From CBFGRV01 sp965651265 (GTDB lineage: Bacteria; Bacteroidota; Rhodothermia; Rhodothermales; VXPQ01), in contig CBFGRV010000001.1 of NCBI GenBank assembly GCA_965651265.1, positions 62,001-126,000 of the forward strand: DNA of 64,000 nucleotides. The letters are read 5' to 3'. Of this stretch, positions 25,523 to 34,628 are shown one piece after another. Numbering within the stretch: the stretch's first letter is position 1; each line of letters starts with the position of its first letter. The notes under the pieces were generated by a model. That model saw nothing but the letters and a program-made list of their open reading frames with translations. It was not told where the DNA came from and made no database searches. A program made the translations under genes and the position numbers.

Positions 25523-27430
25523 ATGGGTAAAATTATTGGAATTGACCTGGGTACGACGAACTCTGTCGTAGCCGTTATGGAAGGCGGCGAGCCGGTCGTT
25601 ATCCCCAACGCGGAGGGCGCCCGAACGACACCTTCGGTCGTCGCCTACAAGAAGGACGGCGAACGACTCGTCGGTGCACCGGCCAAGCGACAGGCCATCA
25701 CGAACCCGCAGAACACGATCTTCTCGATCAAGCGGTTCATGGGCCGAAAGTTTGATGAGGTCGAAAGCGAGATCAAGACGGTGCCGTATGAAGTGGTCCG
25801 TGGCGAGAATGACACGGCGCGGGTGAAGGTCAATGGGCGCGTCTACACGCCACAAGAAATCTCGGCGATGATTCTCCAGAAGCTGAAGCAGACGGCCGAA
25901 GACTATCTGGGAGAAAAGGTGACCGAGGCCGTGATCACGGTTCCGGCGTATTTCAACGATGCACAACGAACGGCCACCAAGGAGGCGGGAGAAATTGCAG
26001 GTCTGACCGTTCGACGCATCATCAACGAGCCGACGGCGGCCGCCCTCGCCTACGGCCTGGACAAGAAGGAGAAGGATGAGATCGTAGCCGTCTTCGACCT
26101 CGGCGGCGGTACGTACGATATTTCCATCCTCGAACTCGGCGACGGCGTTTTCGAGGTCAAGGCCACCTACGGCGATACGCATCTTGGTGGCGACGACTTC
26201 GACCAGCGCCTCATCGATTACATTGCCGACGAGTTCAAGAAAGAGGAAGGAATCGATCTGCGGCAGGATCGAATGGCGCTTCAGCGTCTGAAGGAAGCTG
26301 CCGAGAAGGCAAAAATCGAACTGTCCAGCCAGACCACGACGAACGTCAATTTGCCGTTCATTACGGCTACGCAGGACGGCCCGAAGCACCTCTCAATGGA
26401 CATCACGCGGGCCAAGTTCGAGCAGCTGGTCGATGATCTCGTACAGCGGACCATTCCGCCCATGGAGAAGGCCCTCAAAGATGCGGGCTTGTCCAAGGAT
26501 CAGATCGATGAAGTGATTCTCGTCGGGGGTTCGACGCGCGTGCCCAAGGTTCAGGAGGTCGTAGAGAACTTCTTCGGAAAGAAGCCGAACAAGTCGGTGA
26601 ACCCGGATGAAGTGGTGGCCATCGGCGCTGCCGTGCAGGGCGGCGTGCTCTCGGGCGACGTGAGCGATGTGCTGCTGCTCGACGTCACGCCGTTGAACCT
26701 CGGCATCGAGACGCTCGGTGGCGTGATGACGACGCTTATCCCGGCGAATACGACCATCCCGACCAGGAAGAGCGAGATCTTCTCGACGGCATCCGATAAC
26801 CAGACGTCCGTCGAAATTCACGTGCTGCAGGGCGACCGCGAGCTGGCCGCGTACAACCGCACGATCGGGCGTTTCCATCTCGACGGAATTCCGCCGGCAC
26901 CGCGTGGCATCCCGCAGATCGAGGTGACCTTCGATATCGATGCCAACGGTATCCTCAACGTCTCGGCGAAGGACAAGGCCACGGGCAAGGAGCAGCAGAT
27001 TCGAATCGAGGCTTCGAGCGGACTTTCCGAAGCTGAGATCGAGAAGATGCGCCAGGATGCCAAGGCACACGCTGAGGAGGATCGGAAGAAGCGCCAGCAG
27101 GTCGAGAAGCAGAATCAGGCCGATACGCTGGTCTATTCGACGGAGAAGAACCTGAAGGACTACGGCGACAAGCTCTCTGCGGAAAAGCGGTCCAAGATCG
27201 AAGCCGCTTTGGAGCGCTTGAAGCAGGTCCAGAAGTCAGAAGACATCACCGAGCTCGAGTCGGCCATCGAACAGGTCAACCAGGCCTGGAGCGAGGCCAG
27301 CCAGGAGCTGTATCAGGCACAGCAGGAGGCGGCATCGGCTTCGGATAATGGCGCAGCCGATGCGTCCGCTGAAGATGTCAAGGATGCCGACTATGAGGTC
27401 GTCGACGAGAACGACGAGAAGACCTCGTAG
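25523..27430 (+). CDS. dnaK: Hsp70 chaperone DnaK
   Basis: The 635-residue ATP-driven chaperone folds and rescues proteins with DnaJ and GrpE. The start MGKIIGIDLGTTNSVVAV, TVPAYFNDAQRTATKEAG, NEPTAAALAYGLDK, VFDLGGGTYDISIL, LVGGSTRVPKVQ and the substrate domain DVTPLNLGIETLGGVMT are textbook. The C-terminal lid is Gln/Lys/Glu-rich and ends in an acidic tail DADYEVVDENDEK, as in Bacteroidota DnaK. It stands alone on its strand; dnaJ and grpE are not adjacent. A strong terminator follows. Confidence 0.98.
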   Translation: MGKIIGIDLGTTNSVVAVMEGGEPVVIPNAEGARTTPSVVAYKKDGERLVGAPAKRQAITNPQNTIFSIKRFMGRKFDEVESEIKTVPYEVVRGENDTARVKVNGRVYTPQEISAMILQKLKQTAEDYLGEKVTEAVITVPAYFNDAQRTATKEAGEIAGLTVRRIINEPTAAALAYGLDKKEKDEIVAVFDLGGGTYDISILELGDGVFEVKATYGDTHLGGDDFDQRLIDYIADEFKKEEGIDLRQDRMALQRLKEAAEKAKIELSSQTTTNVNLPFITATQDGPKHLSMDITRAKFEQLVDDLVQRTIPPMEKALKDAGLSKDQIDEVILVGGSTRVPKVQEVVENFFGKKPNKSVNPDEVVAIGAAVQGGVLSGDVSDVLLLDVTPLNLGIETLGGVMTTLIPANTTIPTRKSEIFSTASDNQTSVEIHVLQGDRELAAYNRTIGRFHLDGIPPAPRGIPQIEVTFDIDANGILNVSAKDKATGKEQQIRIEASSGLSEAEIEKMRQDAKAHAEEDRKKRQQVEKQNQADTLVYSTEKNLKDYGDKLSAEKRSKIEAALERLKQVQKSEDITELESAIEQVNQAWSEASQELYQAQQEAASASDNGAADASAEDVKDADYEVVDENDEKTS

Positions 27431-27471
27431 CCGTCTTTCGCACAACGACCTGCCGCCTCACGCGGCGAATG

Positions 27472-27512
27472 GCCCCGATTGCCTCTGGCGATCGGGGCTT
27501 TTTTGTTTTTTC
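27472..27512 (+). terminator. Rho-independent terminator of dnaK
   Basis: An 8-bp GCCCCGAT/ATCGGGGC stem (27472-27479 with 27491-27498) and an 11-base loop are followed by T-rich sequence TTTTTTGTTTTTT. It lies about 40 bases after the dnaK stop and 17 bases before the convergent tatD stop. A second, weaker GCCGC/GCGGC hairpin lies just upstream. Confidence 0.92.
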
Positions 27513-27528
27513 GTTGCGATGTCTGAAT

Positions 27529-28314
27529 TCAGGATGACGTCAGTCCGAACAAGGTCTCCGCTGTGGCTGTCGTGATACGCGCCACCTCTTCGAGAGGCAT
27601 CCTCTTGACATCAGCCACCTTCTCTGCCGTCAGCCGGATGAAAGCGGGCTCATTCCGCTTCCCTCGATGTGGATGCGGCGCCAGGAACGGGGCATCCGTC
27701 TCCAGCACGATCTGTGTGAGCGGAATCTCATGCACTTCCTTGTCCAGTCCCGAGTTCTTGAAGGTAACGATCCCTCCGATGCCCACCAGAAATCCCACGG
27801 CGCGCACGCGTTCGGCCTCTTCATTCGTTCCGGTGAAGCAGTGGAATATGCCCCTAATCCGGTCCGGATGGCGCGCAGCCGATTGCTCCTCCTCGACGAT
27901 GGCCACGAGATCCTCAAATGCTTCCCGATTGTGGAACACCAGGGGGAGGTCCACTTCAGCCGCCAATCGAATGTGCCTCCGAAGGAAGTCCTGCTGGCGA
28001 CCATCAAACGTGCGGTCCCAGTAATAGTCGAGGCCGGTTTCTCCGATCGCCACAACGTCCCTTTCGCGGCAGAGCCGAACCACTTCGTCGAAATCGGCGT
28101 CCGTTGCCTTTGCCGTTTCGGAAGGATGCAGTGCTGCCATGGCATAAAGCCCCTCGTAACGTGAGCATAGCTCGAGTGCCCGATAAATGGAGGGCACGTC
28201 GATGGCCGGCATCACGATGCGATCGACACCTGCCTCCCTCGCCCGGTCCAACACCTCAGGCAAGTCATCCTTGAAGGCATCCAGATAGATATGAGCGTGC
28301 GTGTCGATCAGCAT
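27529..28314 (-). CDS. tatD: TatD-family metal-dependent deoxyribonuclease
   Basis: The 261-residue TIM-barrel hydrolase carries the metal ligands: DTHAHIYLDAF at the start, GETGLDYYW with the bridging Glu, VFHNREAFEDL, FHCFTG and ETDAPFLAPHPHRGKRNEPA near the end. The family are Mg/Mn-dependent 3'-5' exonucleases and related esterases with roles in DNA repair. Its length and ligand order fit YcfH/TatD. It is a single gene, convergent with dnaK and divergent from the sensor kinase. Confidence 0.94.
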   Translation of the reverse strand: MLIDTHAHIYLDAFKDDLPEVLDRAREAGVDRIVMPAIDVPSIYRALELCSRYEGLYAMAALHPSETAKATDADFDEVVRLCRERDVVAIGETGLDYYWDRTFDGRQQDFLRRHIRLAAEVDLPLVFHNREAFEDLVAIVEEEQSAARHPDRIRGIFHCFTGTNEEAERVRAVGFLVGIGGIVTFKNSGLDKEVHEIPLTQIVLETDAPFLAPHPHRGKRNEPAFIRLTAEKVADVKRMPLEEVARITTATAETLFGLTSS

Positions 28315-28439
28315 TGTCCAATTCCTTTGCGCATGAATGTGCCTGACACCATCCAGCGGCGTGCTTCACCGTTCGAACTCAAAAAGGAACCTCTGGCATA
28401 AAAATCCATTGATTTCCACAGCAATTCTCGTTACGTAAA

Positions 28440-31049
28440 TTGCTGAATTCCCTCCGGTTATCCCGCCAGGTTCGAGTGCGTCGCTATTACCACATCTCTC
28501 GCGTGCTCGTCTGGATTACCGCCTTTGTCGCGTTGATCCCGCTTGGACGTTTGGTGACGGACTGGCTCGAGTTCAATCGAATGCTGGCGGGATCATTGGT
28601 GCAGGTCCCGAGCCGAGGGTTCGACTGGGTGCTGTGGCAGGAAGACGAGGGCATCATCTCCGCCTCCTATGTCCAGCCCCAGGGTCCGGCTGCCGCCGCG
28701 GGCATCCGCGAGGGCGACGTCTTCTTTACGCTGGAATATCAGCAATTCTTTAACGCGGACGACCTGATTCGCGCCATAGAGGGGATACCTCCCGGATCAG
28801 TGCGGACCTACCACGTACAGCGAGGCGGCGAGTTCGTCGAGGCATCGGTACGCATCACACGGTATCCAACCTTTCTGTATCCCCTTTCGAGCGCGCTCTG
28901 GCGATTTTCGGTGTGGGGATTTCTAGTGGCCGCGTTCGTACATGTGGTCGGCCTCATCATCGCCGTTCCCCTGACGCTGAGGAGTCGTACCGCGCAGTTC
29001 TCGCTGATGCTTATCGTCGCCTCATCGATGTGGATCTTTAGCAATCTTGCGCGGCTTCTCTTGATCGAGTTTTTCGGACCCCCACTTAGTATGGATGGGC
29101 CCTATGACCGGCTATTTCAGACGCTCACGGGTATAGGACTGATTGGCTGGATTGGATTTCCCGTGCTCCTTCTCCACAAGGTCTACGCAGACACTTATCT
29201 GTCTCGAGGGATGCGAGCACCTTGGTCGCGAAATGTCATTTACCTACCGGCGATTGTGCTAGGCGCGATGGCGCTGATCGCGACCATGTTCGAGCGTGCC
29301 GGCCCTCTCACAATCGACGGTTTGACGGCCCCGATCCTCTTCTATGCATGCTGTTACATCGCGACTGCAGGCGCCTTGATGTTGATGTACTGTCTCGCGC
29401 GCCCGCACGAGACGCAGGATCGGTTCGCGGGATGGAGCCGATGGGGCAGCGGAATCGTGCTCGGACTGGCTCTTCTGTTTGGGTTGTCTGTCCTTGGGGT
29501 AGTCCCAATTTTTGGGGCCGTCACGGACAATATCGCGGGCTGGCTGATCGTCGGGGCGCAGTTGCTATCGGTCGTGCCCATCGTTCTCGTGGCACAGGCA
29601 ACGCTGCAGCATGGCAAGGTGGATCAGGTTCTGAGCCGCAGCCTGACGTATGTCATCGTCTCAGGGCTCCTCTTTTTCACGTTCGTAGGCGGAATGTCGC
29701 TGATCGAGCCCTACGTGAACCGGATGGAAGTCTCGTCGAAAGTCGTCGCGGGCCTGCTCGCGGTTGTTTTGCTCGTGGGGATGGAGTGGCTCTTCCGGCG
29801 GTTCAAGGGATACGGGATGAGCCTATTCGCGGGCGAGCGCCGTACCATGTATCAGTCCGTGCAGCAGCTGCAGGAGCAGATGCGGAGCATACTCGACTAC
29901 GACACCCTCGTTCAGCGGACGATTGAAGTCGTCGGAAGCAATTTCGGAGCTCGCTCGGCCGTAATTTTTCTGCGCCCCGATGGACCGTCCGGACCGTGGT
30001 ATTCCGCCAACTATCATCCAGAGCCACCTTACCTGACGGAGCGTGTCGTCTCGACGATCTGGCCGTATCTCACCGATAGCCGGGCGATCTGGGCGCGCAA
30101 TGCAGAGCTGAATGAATCGCGATTCCCCGACAGCATCCACGAACTGTTGGTCCAGCGCGGCGCCGCTATCCTCGTTCCCATCGTGGGAGACTCGGAGCCC
30201 ATCGGTGTCATTGTGCTCGGAATGAAGCGGCAGCGGAGATCCGTCTATAATCTTGAAGAGGTTGACCTCCTTCGCTCGCTGAGTGGCCAGTTGGCGCTCG
30301 CGGTTGCGCGCCTGAGCCTCGTGGAGCGAGAACGCATGCTCGTACGCCAGAGCGCAGAGGCGCAGTTGGTGGCGCTGCGGGCACAGATCAATCCTCATTT
30401 TCTCTTCAACTCTCTCAATACGATCGTCTCGCTCATCGAGGAGCATCCGGAAGAGGCCGAGGAGGTCGTCGAACACCTGGCCTGCATCTTCAGGTACGTT
30501 CTTAAGACGGGCAGCCGAGAATTTGTCCCACTCGAGGACGAGCTCGAGCTGGTGCGTCACTATCTGAGCATAGAAAAGTCGCGTTTCGGCGGCGCGCTGA
30601 TCGTCGAACAGGAGGTAGACCCGGATTGCAGGTTGCACCCCGTCCCCGCCTTCGCCGTTCAGACTCTGGTCGAGAACGCGGTGAAGCACGGACTTGCTAC
30701 CAGGCGCGGCGGCGGCACCATTCGCCTGAGCTGCCGTCTGGACGGCGAAATGGTATTGGTGCGTATCTCGGATAGTGGCGTGGGCATCCCGGATCTGTTC
30801 GACAAAGACGGACCCGTCTCCGACGAACAGACCTTTTTCGGGATTGGTCTCAAGAATATCTCGACGCGGCTTCGGCAGATTTACGGGCGTTCTGATCTTC
30901 TCCGCTTCGAGAGCCGGCCGGAAAAAGGCACGTCTGCCGAGTTGTGCCTGCCCATCGAGTATTCCGATGCCCCATCCATCCATGGGGCACGTGCGGAAAC
31001 GAACGGCACTGTTCGTGCATCGGAAGACTACGGGCATCTGGTAGACTGA
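28440..31049 (+). CDS. LytS-type sensor histidine kinase with PDZ, membrane and GAF regions
   Basis: The 869-residue kinase has: an N-terminal membrane segment (about 20-40), a PDZ-like domain (about 60-140, YVQPQGPAAAAGIREGDVF), six or more membrane helices (about 150-460), a GAF region (about 490-625, ARSAVIFLRPDG), and a His_kinase/HATPase pair with phospho-His H653 in the AQINPHFLFNSLN block, then LVENAVKHGL, ISDSGVGIP and GIGLKNISTRLRQIYG. From the family, it autophosphorylates and passes phosphate to a LytTR response regulator, which is the next gene. A PDZ domain in a sensor is unusual and suggests it detects a peptide or partner protein. The reading frame begins with TTG at 28440; a GTG about 36 bases downstream is another possible start. 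Confidence 0.9.
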   Translation: MLNSLRLSRQVRVRRYYHISRVLVWITAFVALIPLGRLVTDWLEFNRMLAGSLVQVPSRGFDWVLWQEDEGIISASYVQPQGPAAAAGIREGDVFFTLEYQQFFNADDLIRAIEGIPPGSVRTYHVQRGGEFVEASVRITRYPTFLYPLSSALWRFSVWGFLVAAFVHVVGLIIAVPLTLRSRTAQFSLMLIVASSMWIFSNLARLLLIEFFGPPLSMDGPYDRLFQTLTGIGLIGWIGFPVLLLHKVYADTYLSRGMRAPWSRNVIYLPAIVLGAMALIATMFERAGPLTIDGLTAPILFYACCYIATAGALMLMYCLARPHETQDRFAGWSRWGSGIVLGLALLFGLSVLGVVPIFGAVTDNIAGWLIVGAQLLSVVPIVLVAQATLQHGKVDQVLSRSLTYVIVSGLLFFTFVGGMSLIEPYVNRMEVSSKVVAGLLAVVLLVGMEWLFRRFKGYGMSLFAGERRTMYQSVQQLQEQMRSILDYDTLVQRTIEVVGSNFGARSAVIFLRPDGPSGPWYSANYHPEPPYLTERVVSTIWPYLTDSRAIWARNAELNESRFPDSIHELLVQRGAAILVPIVGDSEPIGVIVLGMKRQRRSVYNLEEVDLLRSLSGQLALAVARLSLVERERMLVRQSAEAQLVALRAQINPHFLFNSLNTIVSLIEEHPEEAEEVVEHLACIFRYVLKTGSREFVPLEDELELVRHYLSIEKSRFGGALIVEQEVDPDCRLHPVPAFAVQTLVENAVKHGLATRRGGGTIRLSCRLDGEMVLVRISDSGVGIPDLFDKDGPVSDEQTFFGIGLKNISTRLRQIYGRSDLLRFESRPEKGTSAELCLPIEYSDAPSIHGARAETNGTVRASEDYGHLVD

Positions 31050-31060
31050 GAGGTATGCAG

Positions 31061-31906
31061 ATGGAGGTCAGAACGGACCGGCTCAGGGCACTCATCGTCG
31101 ACGACGAGGCTCCCGCCCGCCGCCGGCTACGAAAACTGCTCGCCGGGTTCATCGATGAACGTGCCGTCGAGCTCGTGGGCGAGGCGTGCGACGGAATCGA
31201 GGCACTGGAGTTGCTGAGCAAAGGGAACGTGGATGTCGTCTTCCTGGACATCCAGATGCCCGAGCTGAGCGGCTTCAATGTCCTGGAGAGACTCCCGCCG
31301 GAAGCACGCCCGATCGTGGTCTTCACTACCGCGTATGACAGCTACGCGCTCCGCGCTTTCGAGGCAAACGCCATCGATTACCTCCTCAAGCCAGTGTCTC
31401 GTGATCGGCTGGAGGAGGCCCTTGACCGCGCGCGACGGATACGGTTCGGCCCGACCTCCCCGAAGAAGGCAGACCGTCGACTCGATGACCTGCTGGATTG
31501 GCTCCAGACGCAACGGGATTCGTCCACATCCGATGAGAAGAATGAGAGCGTGAGGCAGCTCTCTGTCCCCTATAGAGACCGAATCCTCCTGATCCCTATC
31601 GAACGGGTTATCTCGGCTGAGATCGACGAAGGGATCACGCGCGTGTTCGCCAGAGAGGATGATCTTCCGTCCGCCAAGCCTCGGATCCGCCAGCACGTCG
31701 TGAACTACACACTCGATCAACTGGAGGCCATGCTTCCGTCGGACCGGTTCATGCGCGTACATCGCTCCTCCATCGTCCACCTGGATCACATCCAGGAGTT
31801 GATCCCGTGGTTCAGCGGGCGCTACAAGCTCGTGATGACGGGGGGACACGAGGTCATTGCCAGCCGCGAGAGGTCGAAGCACCTCAAGGATACTCTGATG
31901 ATTTAG
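31061..31906 (+). CDS. LytTR-family response regulator
   Basis: The 281-residue protein has a receiver domain (about 5-125: LIVDDEAPAR, VVFLDIQMPELSG with phospho-Asp, TTAYDSYALRAF, DYLLKPVSRDRL with Lys) and a C-terminal LytTR DNA-binding domain (about 180-281: SAEIDEGITRVFARE, RFMRVHRSSIVHLDHI, IPWFSGRYKLVMTGGHEV and SRERSKHLK). Partner of the preceding LytS-type kinase. Two ATGs are in frame, at 31055 and 31061; AGAGG lies 7 bases before 31061, so that start is chosen. The kinase stop is only 11 bases upstream. Confidence 0.94.
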   Translation: MEVRTDRLRALIVDDEAPARRRLRKLLAGFIDERAVELVGEACDGIEALELLSKGNVDVVFLDIQMPELSGFNVLERLPPEARPIVVFTTAYDSYALRAFEANAIDYLLKPVSRDRLEEALDRARRIRFGPTSPKKADRRLDDLLDWLQTQRDSSTSDEKNESVRQLSVPYRDRILLIPIERVISAEIDEGITRVFAREDDLPSAKPRIRQHVVNYTLDQLEAMLPSDRFMRVHRSSIVHLDHIQELIPWFSGRYKLVMTGGHEVIASRERSKHLKDTLMI

Positions 31907-32016
31907 GCACGGCAGGCGCGTTTTCGACTGCAAAAGCACTATTCTGCGACGTCACGCAAATTGTGCGATAGCCTCGACGGTGCCTTATCTTCCGCCCGGA
32001 AGCACTTCATTCAACA

Positions 32017-33666
32017 ATGGGCGGCATGAAAAAGGATCGCTTCTTCCCACTCGTCCTCCTTTCACTCGTAATCGCATGGAGCCCTGCGCCGGCGGCCGGA
32101 GCGGACTACATTCGCGTGCTGCTTCTTGAGGATGCCGCGCCACGGCAGCTGAAGCTCTCGGCGAATGGTGGCGAGATTCAACTCTTTGCCGGAGACTTTA
32201 CGGATCCACTCGTGACGGTGTCCGGTGGCTCGGTGGCGTTGGTTTCGCGTGCCGGCGATCAGCTCCACGTAAAGGTTGGTGAATTGAAGCTCTACGCCAC
32301 ATCCCTTCGGGTGGAGCCCGTCGGATCTGCGGAGATTCACGTGAGCGTGACAGAGGGACGCCGGCTCATCGACCCTCGGCCTTACCGGGGCAGCATGAAG
32401 ATCTTGCCCGATGCGAGCAGCTGGGAGGTTCTGCTCGTCAACGAGGTTGATCTGGAGGAGTACGTGGCATGCGTGGTAACGTCTGAGTATGGGCTCGACG
32501 ATCTCGAAGGGTCGAAAGCGATGGCCGTTCTCGCCAGGACATATGCCGTCAGGTCGATGGACCCCAATGCCCCGTATGACATTTCTGATCACACGATGTC
32601 ACAGGTTTACCGCGGCTCCGAAGGTGTGACCGACCTCGCCAGACGGGCGGCTCGGGAGACGGAGGGCCTTGTGCTGACGTACCGGGGAGCGCCCATCGAA
32701 GCCGTCTACTTCTCCTCGAGCGGAGGCATCACGGCCAACAACGACGATGTCTGGGACGCGAATCCTCTTCCCTATCTACGCGGAAAGGAGGACCCATTCG
32801 ACACCTCCTCGCCGCACCAACACTGGAGGGCGAAGCTTTCGCGCAACGAGTTGTTAGACCAGCTCAGTGACCGATTCGGCTCGCGCGTTAGTGGCTTCGT
32901 CATCGGACAGAGGAGTCCTGACGGACGCGTAGCGAGGGTCGAGCTTTTACTGGAGGGCGGAAATCGGCGCGAGATCAGCGCCAACGCATTTCGATTGGCC
33001 GTCACGGATCGTTTCGGAGTGCACTCCGTCCGTAGCACGCTGTTTGATGTTCGCAGGGAGGGCGATGTGTACGTGTTTGAGGGAAGCGGATTCGGCCACG
33101 GCGTCGGTCTCAGCCAATGGGGCGCCCACGAGATGGCACGTCGAGGCAAGTCATACGACGAGATCCTCTCGTTTTATTTCGACGGCGTCGAAATCGGCCG
33201 ACTGGATGGCTTGTCGATCGCGGCCGCGAGCTCCGATATCGGACAGGCGCACGACCTCGTCGAAGCCAGGGCAGCATTCGATCAGGGGGAGTCTGGACAC
33301 CAGGCAGCTGAGGCAGAGACTCGGGAGGCCTCGCGCTTCGGTCCCCTTACACGAGTCGCGAAAGCACCGGCACATGATGAGGCCCTGGCCGCGGATGAGG
33401 TTGCGCTCGAAGAGCGACTGGACACCGCGGTAGAACGTAACGAATGGAGCGTCGAAGCTCCCAATGACTCGGCCGTACCTGGCGAACAAAGCACGGAGCC
33501 TTATCGCGCTCTTGCCGAGCAGGACGACCAGCGCGTCGAAAGGAATATCGCCGCGGCTTCACCCCGCGACGGCACTCACTCACCCCTCGGGTGGTCGAAT
33601 GGATCGACATCCACCTGGTCAGTGACTTCATCCTCCGATACTGCTCCGAAGCGCATCGGGTGGTAG
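32017..33666 (+). CDS. SpoIID/LytB-type protein with long low-complexity tail
   Basis: The 549-residue product has a signal peptide (FFPLVLLSLVIAWSPAPAAGA) and a SpoIID domain over residues about 130-400: VNEVDLEEYVACVVTSEYG (the catalytic Glu region of SpoIID peptidoglycan transglycosylases), LEGSKAMAVLARTYAVR, YFSSSGGITANN, GSGFGHGVGLSQWGAHEMA and YDEILSFYF. The last 140 residues are rich in Ala, Glu, Arg and Ser without a fold I recognise. SpoIID in non-spore-forming Gram-negatives is thought to cut denuded glycan, but here the role is unproven. ATG at 32026 (MKKDRFF) is an alternative start. It is followed after 8 bases by the sua5 gene. Confidence 0.87.
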   Translation: MGGMKKDRFFPLVLLSLVIAWSPAPAAGADYIRVLLLEDAAPRQLKLSANGGEIQLFAGDFTDPLVTVSGGSVALVSRAGDQLHVKVGELKLYATSLRVEPVGSAEIHVSVTEGRRLIDPRPYRGSMKILPDASSWEVLLVNEVDLEEYVACVVTSEYGLDDLEGSKAMAVLARTYAVRSMDPNAPYDISDHTMSQVYRGSEGVTDLARRAARETEGLVLTYRGAPIEAVYFSSSGGITANNDDVWDANPLPYLRGKEDPFDTSSPHQHWRAKLSRNELLDQLSDRFGSRVSGFVIGQRSPDGRVARVELLLEGGNRREISANAFRLAVTDRFGVHSVRSTLFDVRREGDVYVFEGSGFGHGVGLSQWGAHEMARRGKSYDEILSFYFDGVEIGRLDGLSIAAASSDIGQAHDLVEARAAFDQGESGHQAAEAETREASRFGPLTRVAKAPAHDEALAADEVALEERLDTAVERNEWSVEAPNDSAVPGEQSTEPYRALAEQDDQRVERNIAAASPRDGTHSPLGWSNGSTSTWSVTSSSDTAPKRIGW

Positions 33667-33674
33667 TCCCACCG

Positions 33675-34616
33675 ATGACGACGGTTTTGACAGATTCGCC
33701 GGAAGAGGCGGCATCCTATCTGCGGCGTGGTCAGACGGTAGCCTTTCCGACGGAAACGGTATACGGGCTGGGTGCGGATGCTTTCAATCCCGACGCGGTC
33801 CGCCTCATCTTCGAGGCGAAGGGACGGCCTCCGGATAATCCGCTCATCGTCCACGTGGCAACGAGGGAGCAGATCGATGAGGTTGTCGCTTCCCGATCTG
33901 CGGCGGCGAATCGGCTGATCGAGGGGTTCTTTCCGGGGCCGCTTACCGTCATCCTGCCAAAATCGTATGCCGTCCCACCGGAAGTGACCGCAGGCCTCGA
34001 GACCGTGGCCGTTCGGATGCCGGACCATCCCGTCGCTCAGGCGTTTCTTCGTGCGTGCGGCCGGCCGGTCGCTGCGCCTTCTGCGAATCGCTCCGGCCGC
34101 CCCAGCCCCACGACCTGGGAGGCCGTTCGTGACGATCTAGACGGCCGAATAGGGTGTATCCTTCGTGGCGAGCGTGCACCGCTGGGTCTGGAATCGACGG
34201 TGGTGGACTGTACCGTGGACCCTCCTGTCGTGCTTCGTGCCGGCGCTGTTTCTGTCGAGGATCTCCTGGAAGCCGTCGGTGAACTGGCGTTCTCGCCCGC
34301 CCGGGGAGAACGGCCGACCAGAAGCCCCGGGTTGAAGCACCGCCACTACGCTCCCAGTGCGAAGGTGATCATCGTGGACCATCCACCTGATGAACTGCAT
34401 GAGCAAGAGGCATACATCGGGATGGAGGAGCCGGAAAATCCATTCCTACATCAGCGAATTTGCTCGTCCGTCGACGAGTATGCTTACGAGCTCTTCGACT
34501 TCTTTCGGCAGTGCGACGCCGTGGGCATCCAGACGATCTACTGTCAGAAGGTACGGGAGGAAGGACTTGGCGTCGCCTTAATGGATCGCTTGAGGAGGGC
34601 CTCCGAAAATCGGTGA
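33675..34616 (+). CDS. tsaC: Threonylcarbamoyl-AMP synthase (Sua5/YrdC/YciO family)
   Basis: The 313-residue enzyme makes threonylcarbamoyl-AMP for the t6A modification of ANN-decoding tRNAs. The YrdC domain covers residues about 1-185 (GQTVAFPTETVYGLGADAF, AKGRPPDNPLIVHVA, FFPGPLTVILPKS, VAVRMPDHPVAQAF, PVAAPSANRSGRPSPT, ESTVVDCTVDPPVVLRAGAV) and a Sua5-type C-terminal domain follows (RPTRSPGLKHRHYAPSAKV). The long Sua5 form fits the 313 residues. The open frame extends 28 codons upstream into the previous gene; ATG at 33675 is chosen because homology starts there. Confidence 0.94.
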   Translation: MTTVLTDSPEEAASYLRRGQTVAFPTETVYGLGADAFNPDAVRLIFEAKGRPPDNPLIVHVATREQIDEVVASRSAAANRLIEGFFPGPLTVILPKSYAVPPEVTAGLETVAVRMPDHPVAQAFLRACGRPVAAPSANRSGRPSPTTWEAVRDDLDGRIGCILRGERAPLGLESTVVDCTVDPPVVLRAGAVSVEDLLEAVGELAFSPARGERPTRSPGLKHRHYAPSAKVIIVDHPPDELHEQEAYIGMEEPENPFLHQRICSSVDEYAYELFDFFRQCDAVGIQTIYCQKVREEGLGVALMDRLRRASENR

Positions 34617-34628
34617 GGCTGGAGGGCG

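Noticed and set aside
29823..31037. Long open frame on the minus strand opposite the histidine kinase
   Set aside because: The kinase motifs on the plus strand are unambiguous; this frame is a shadow.
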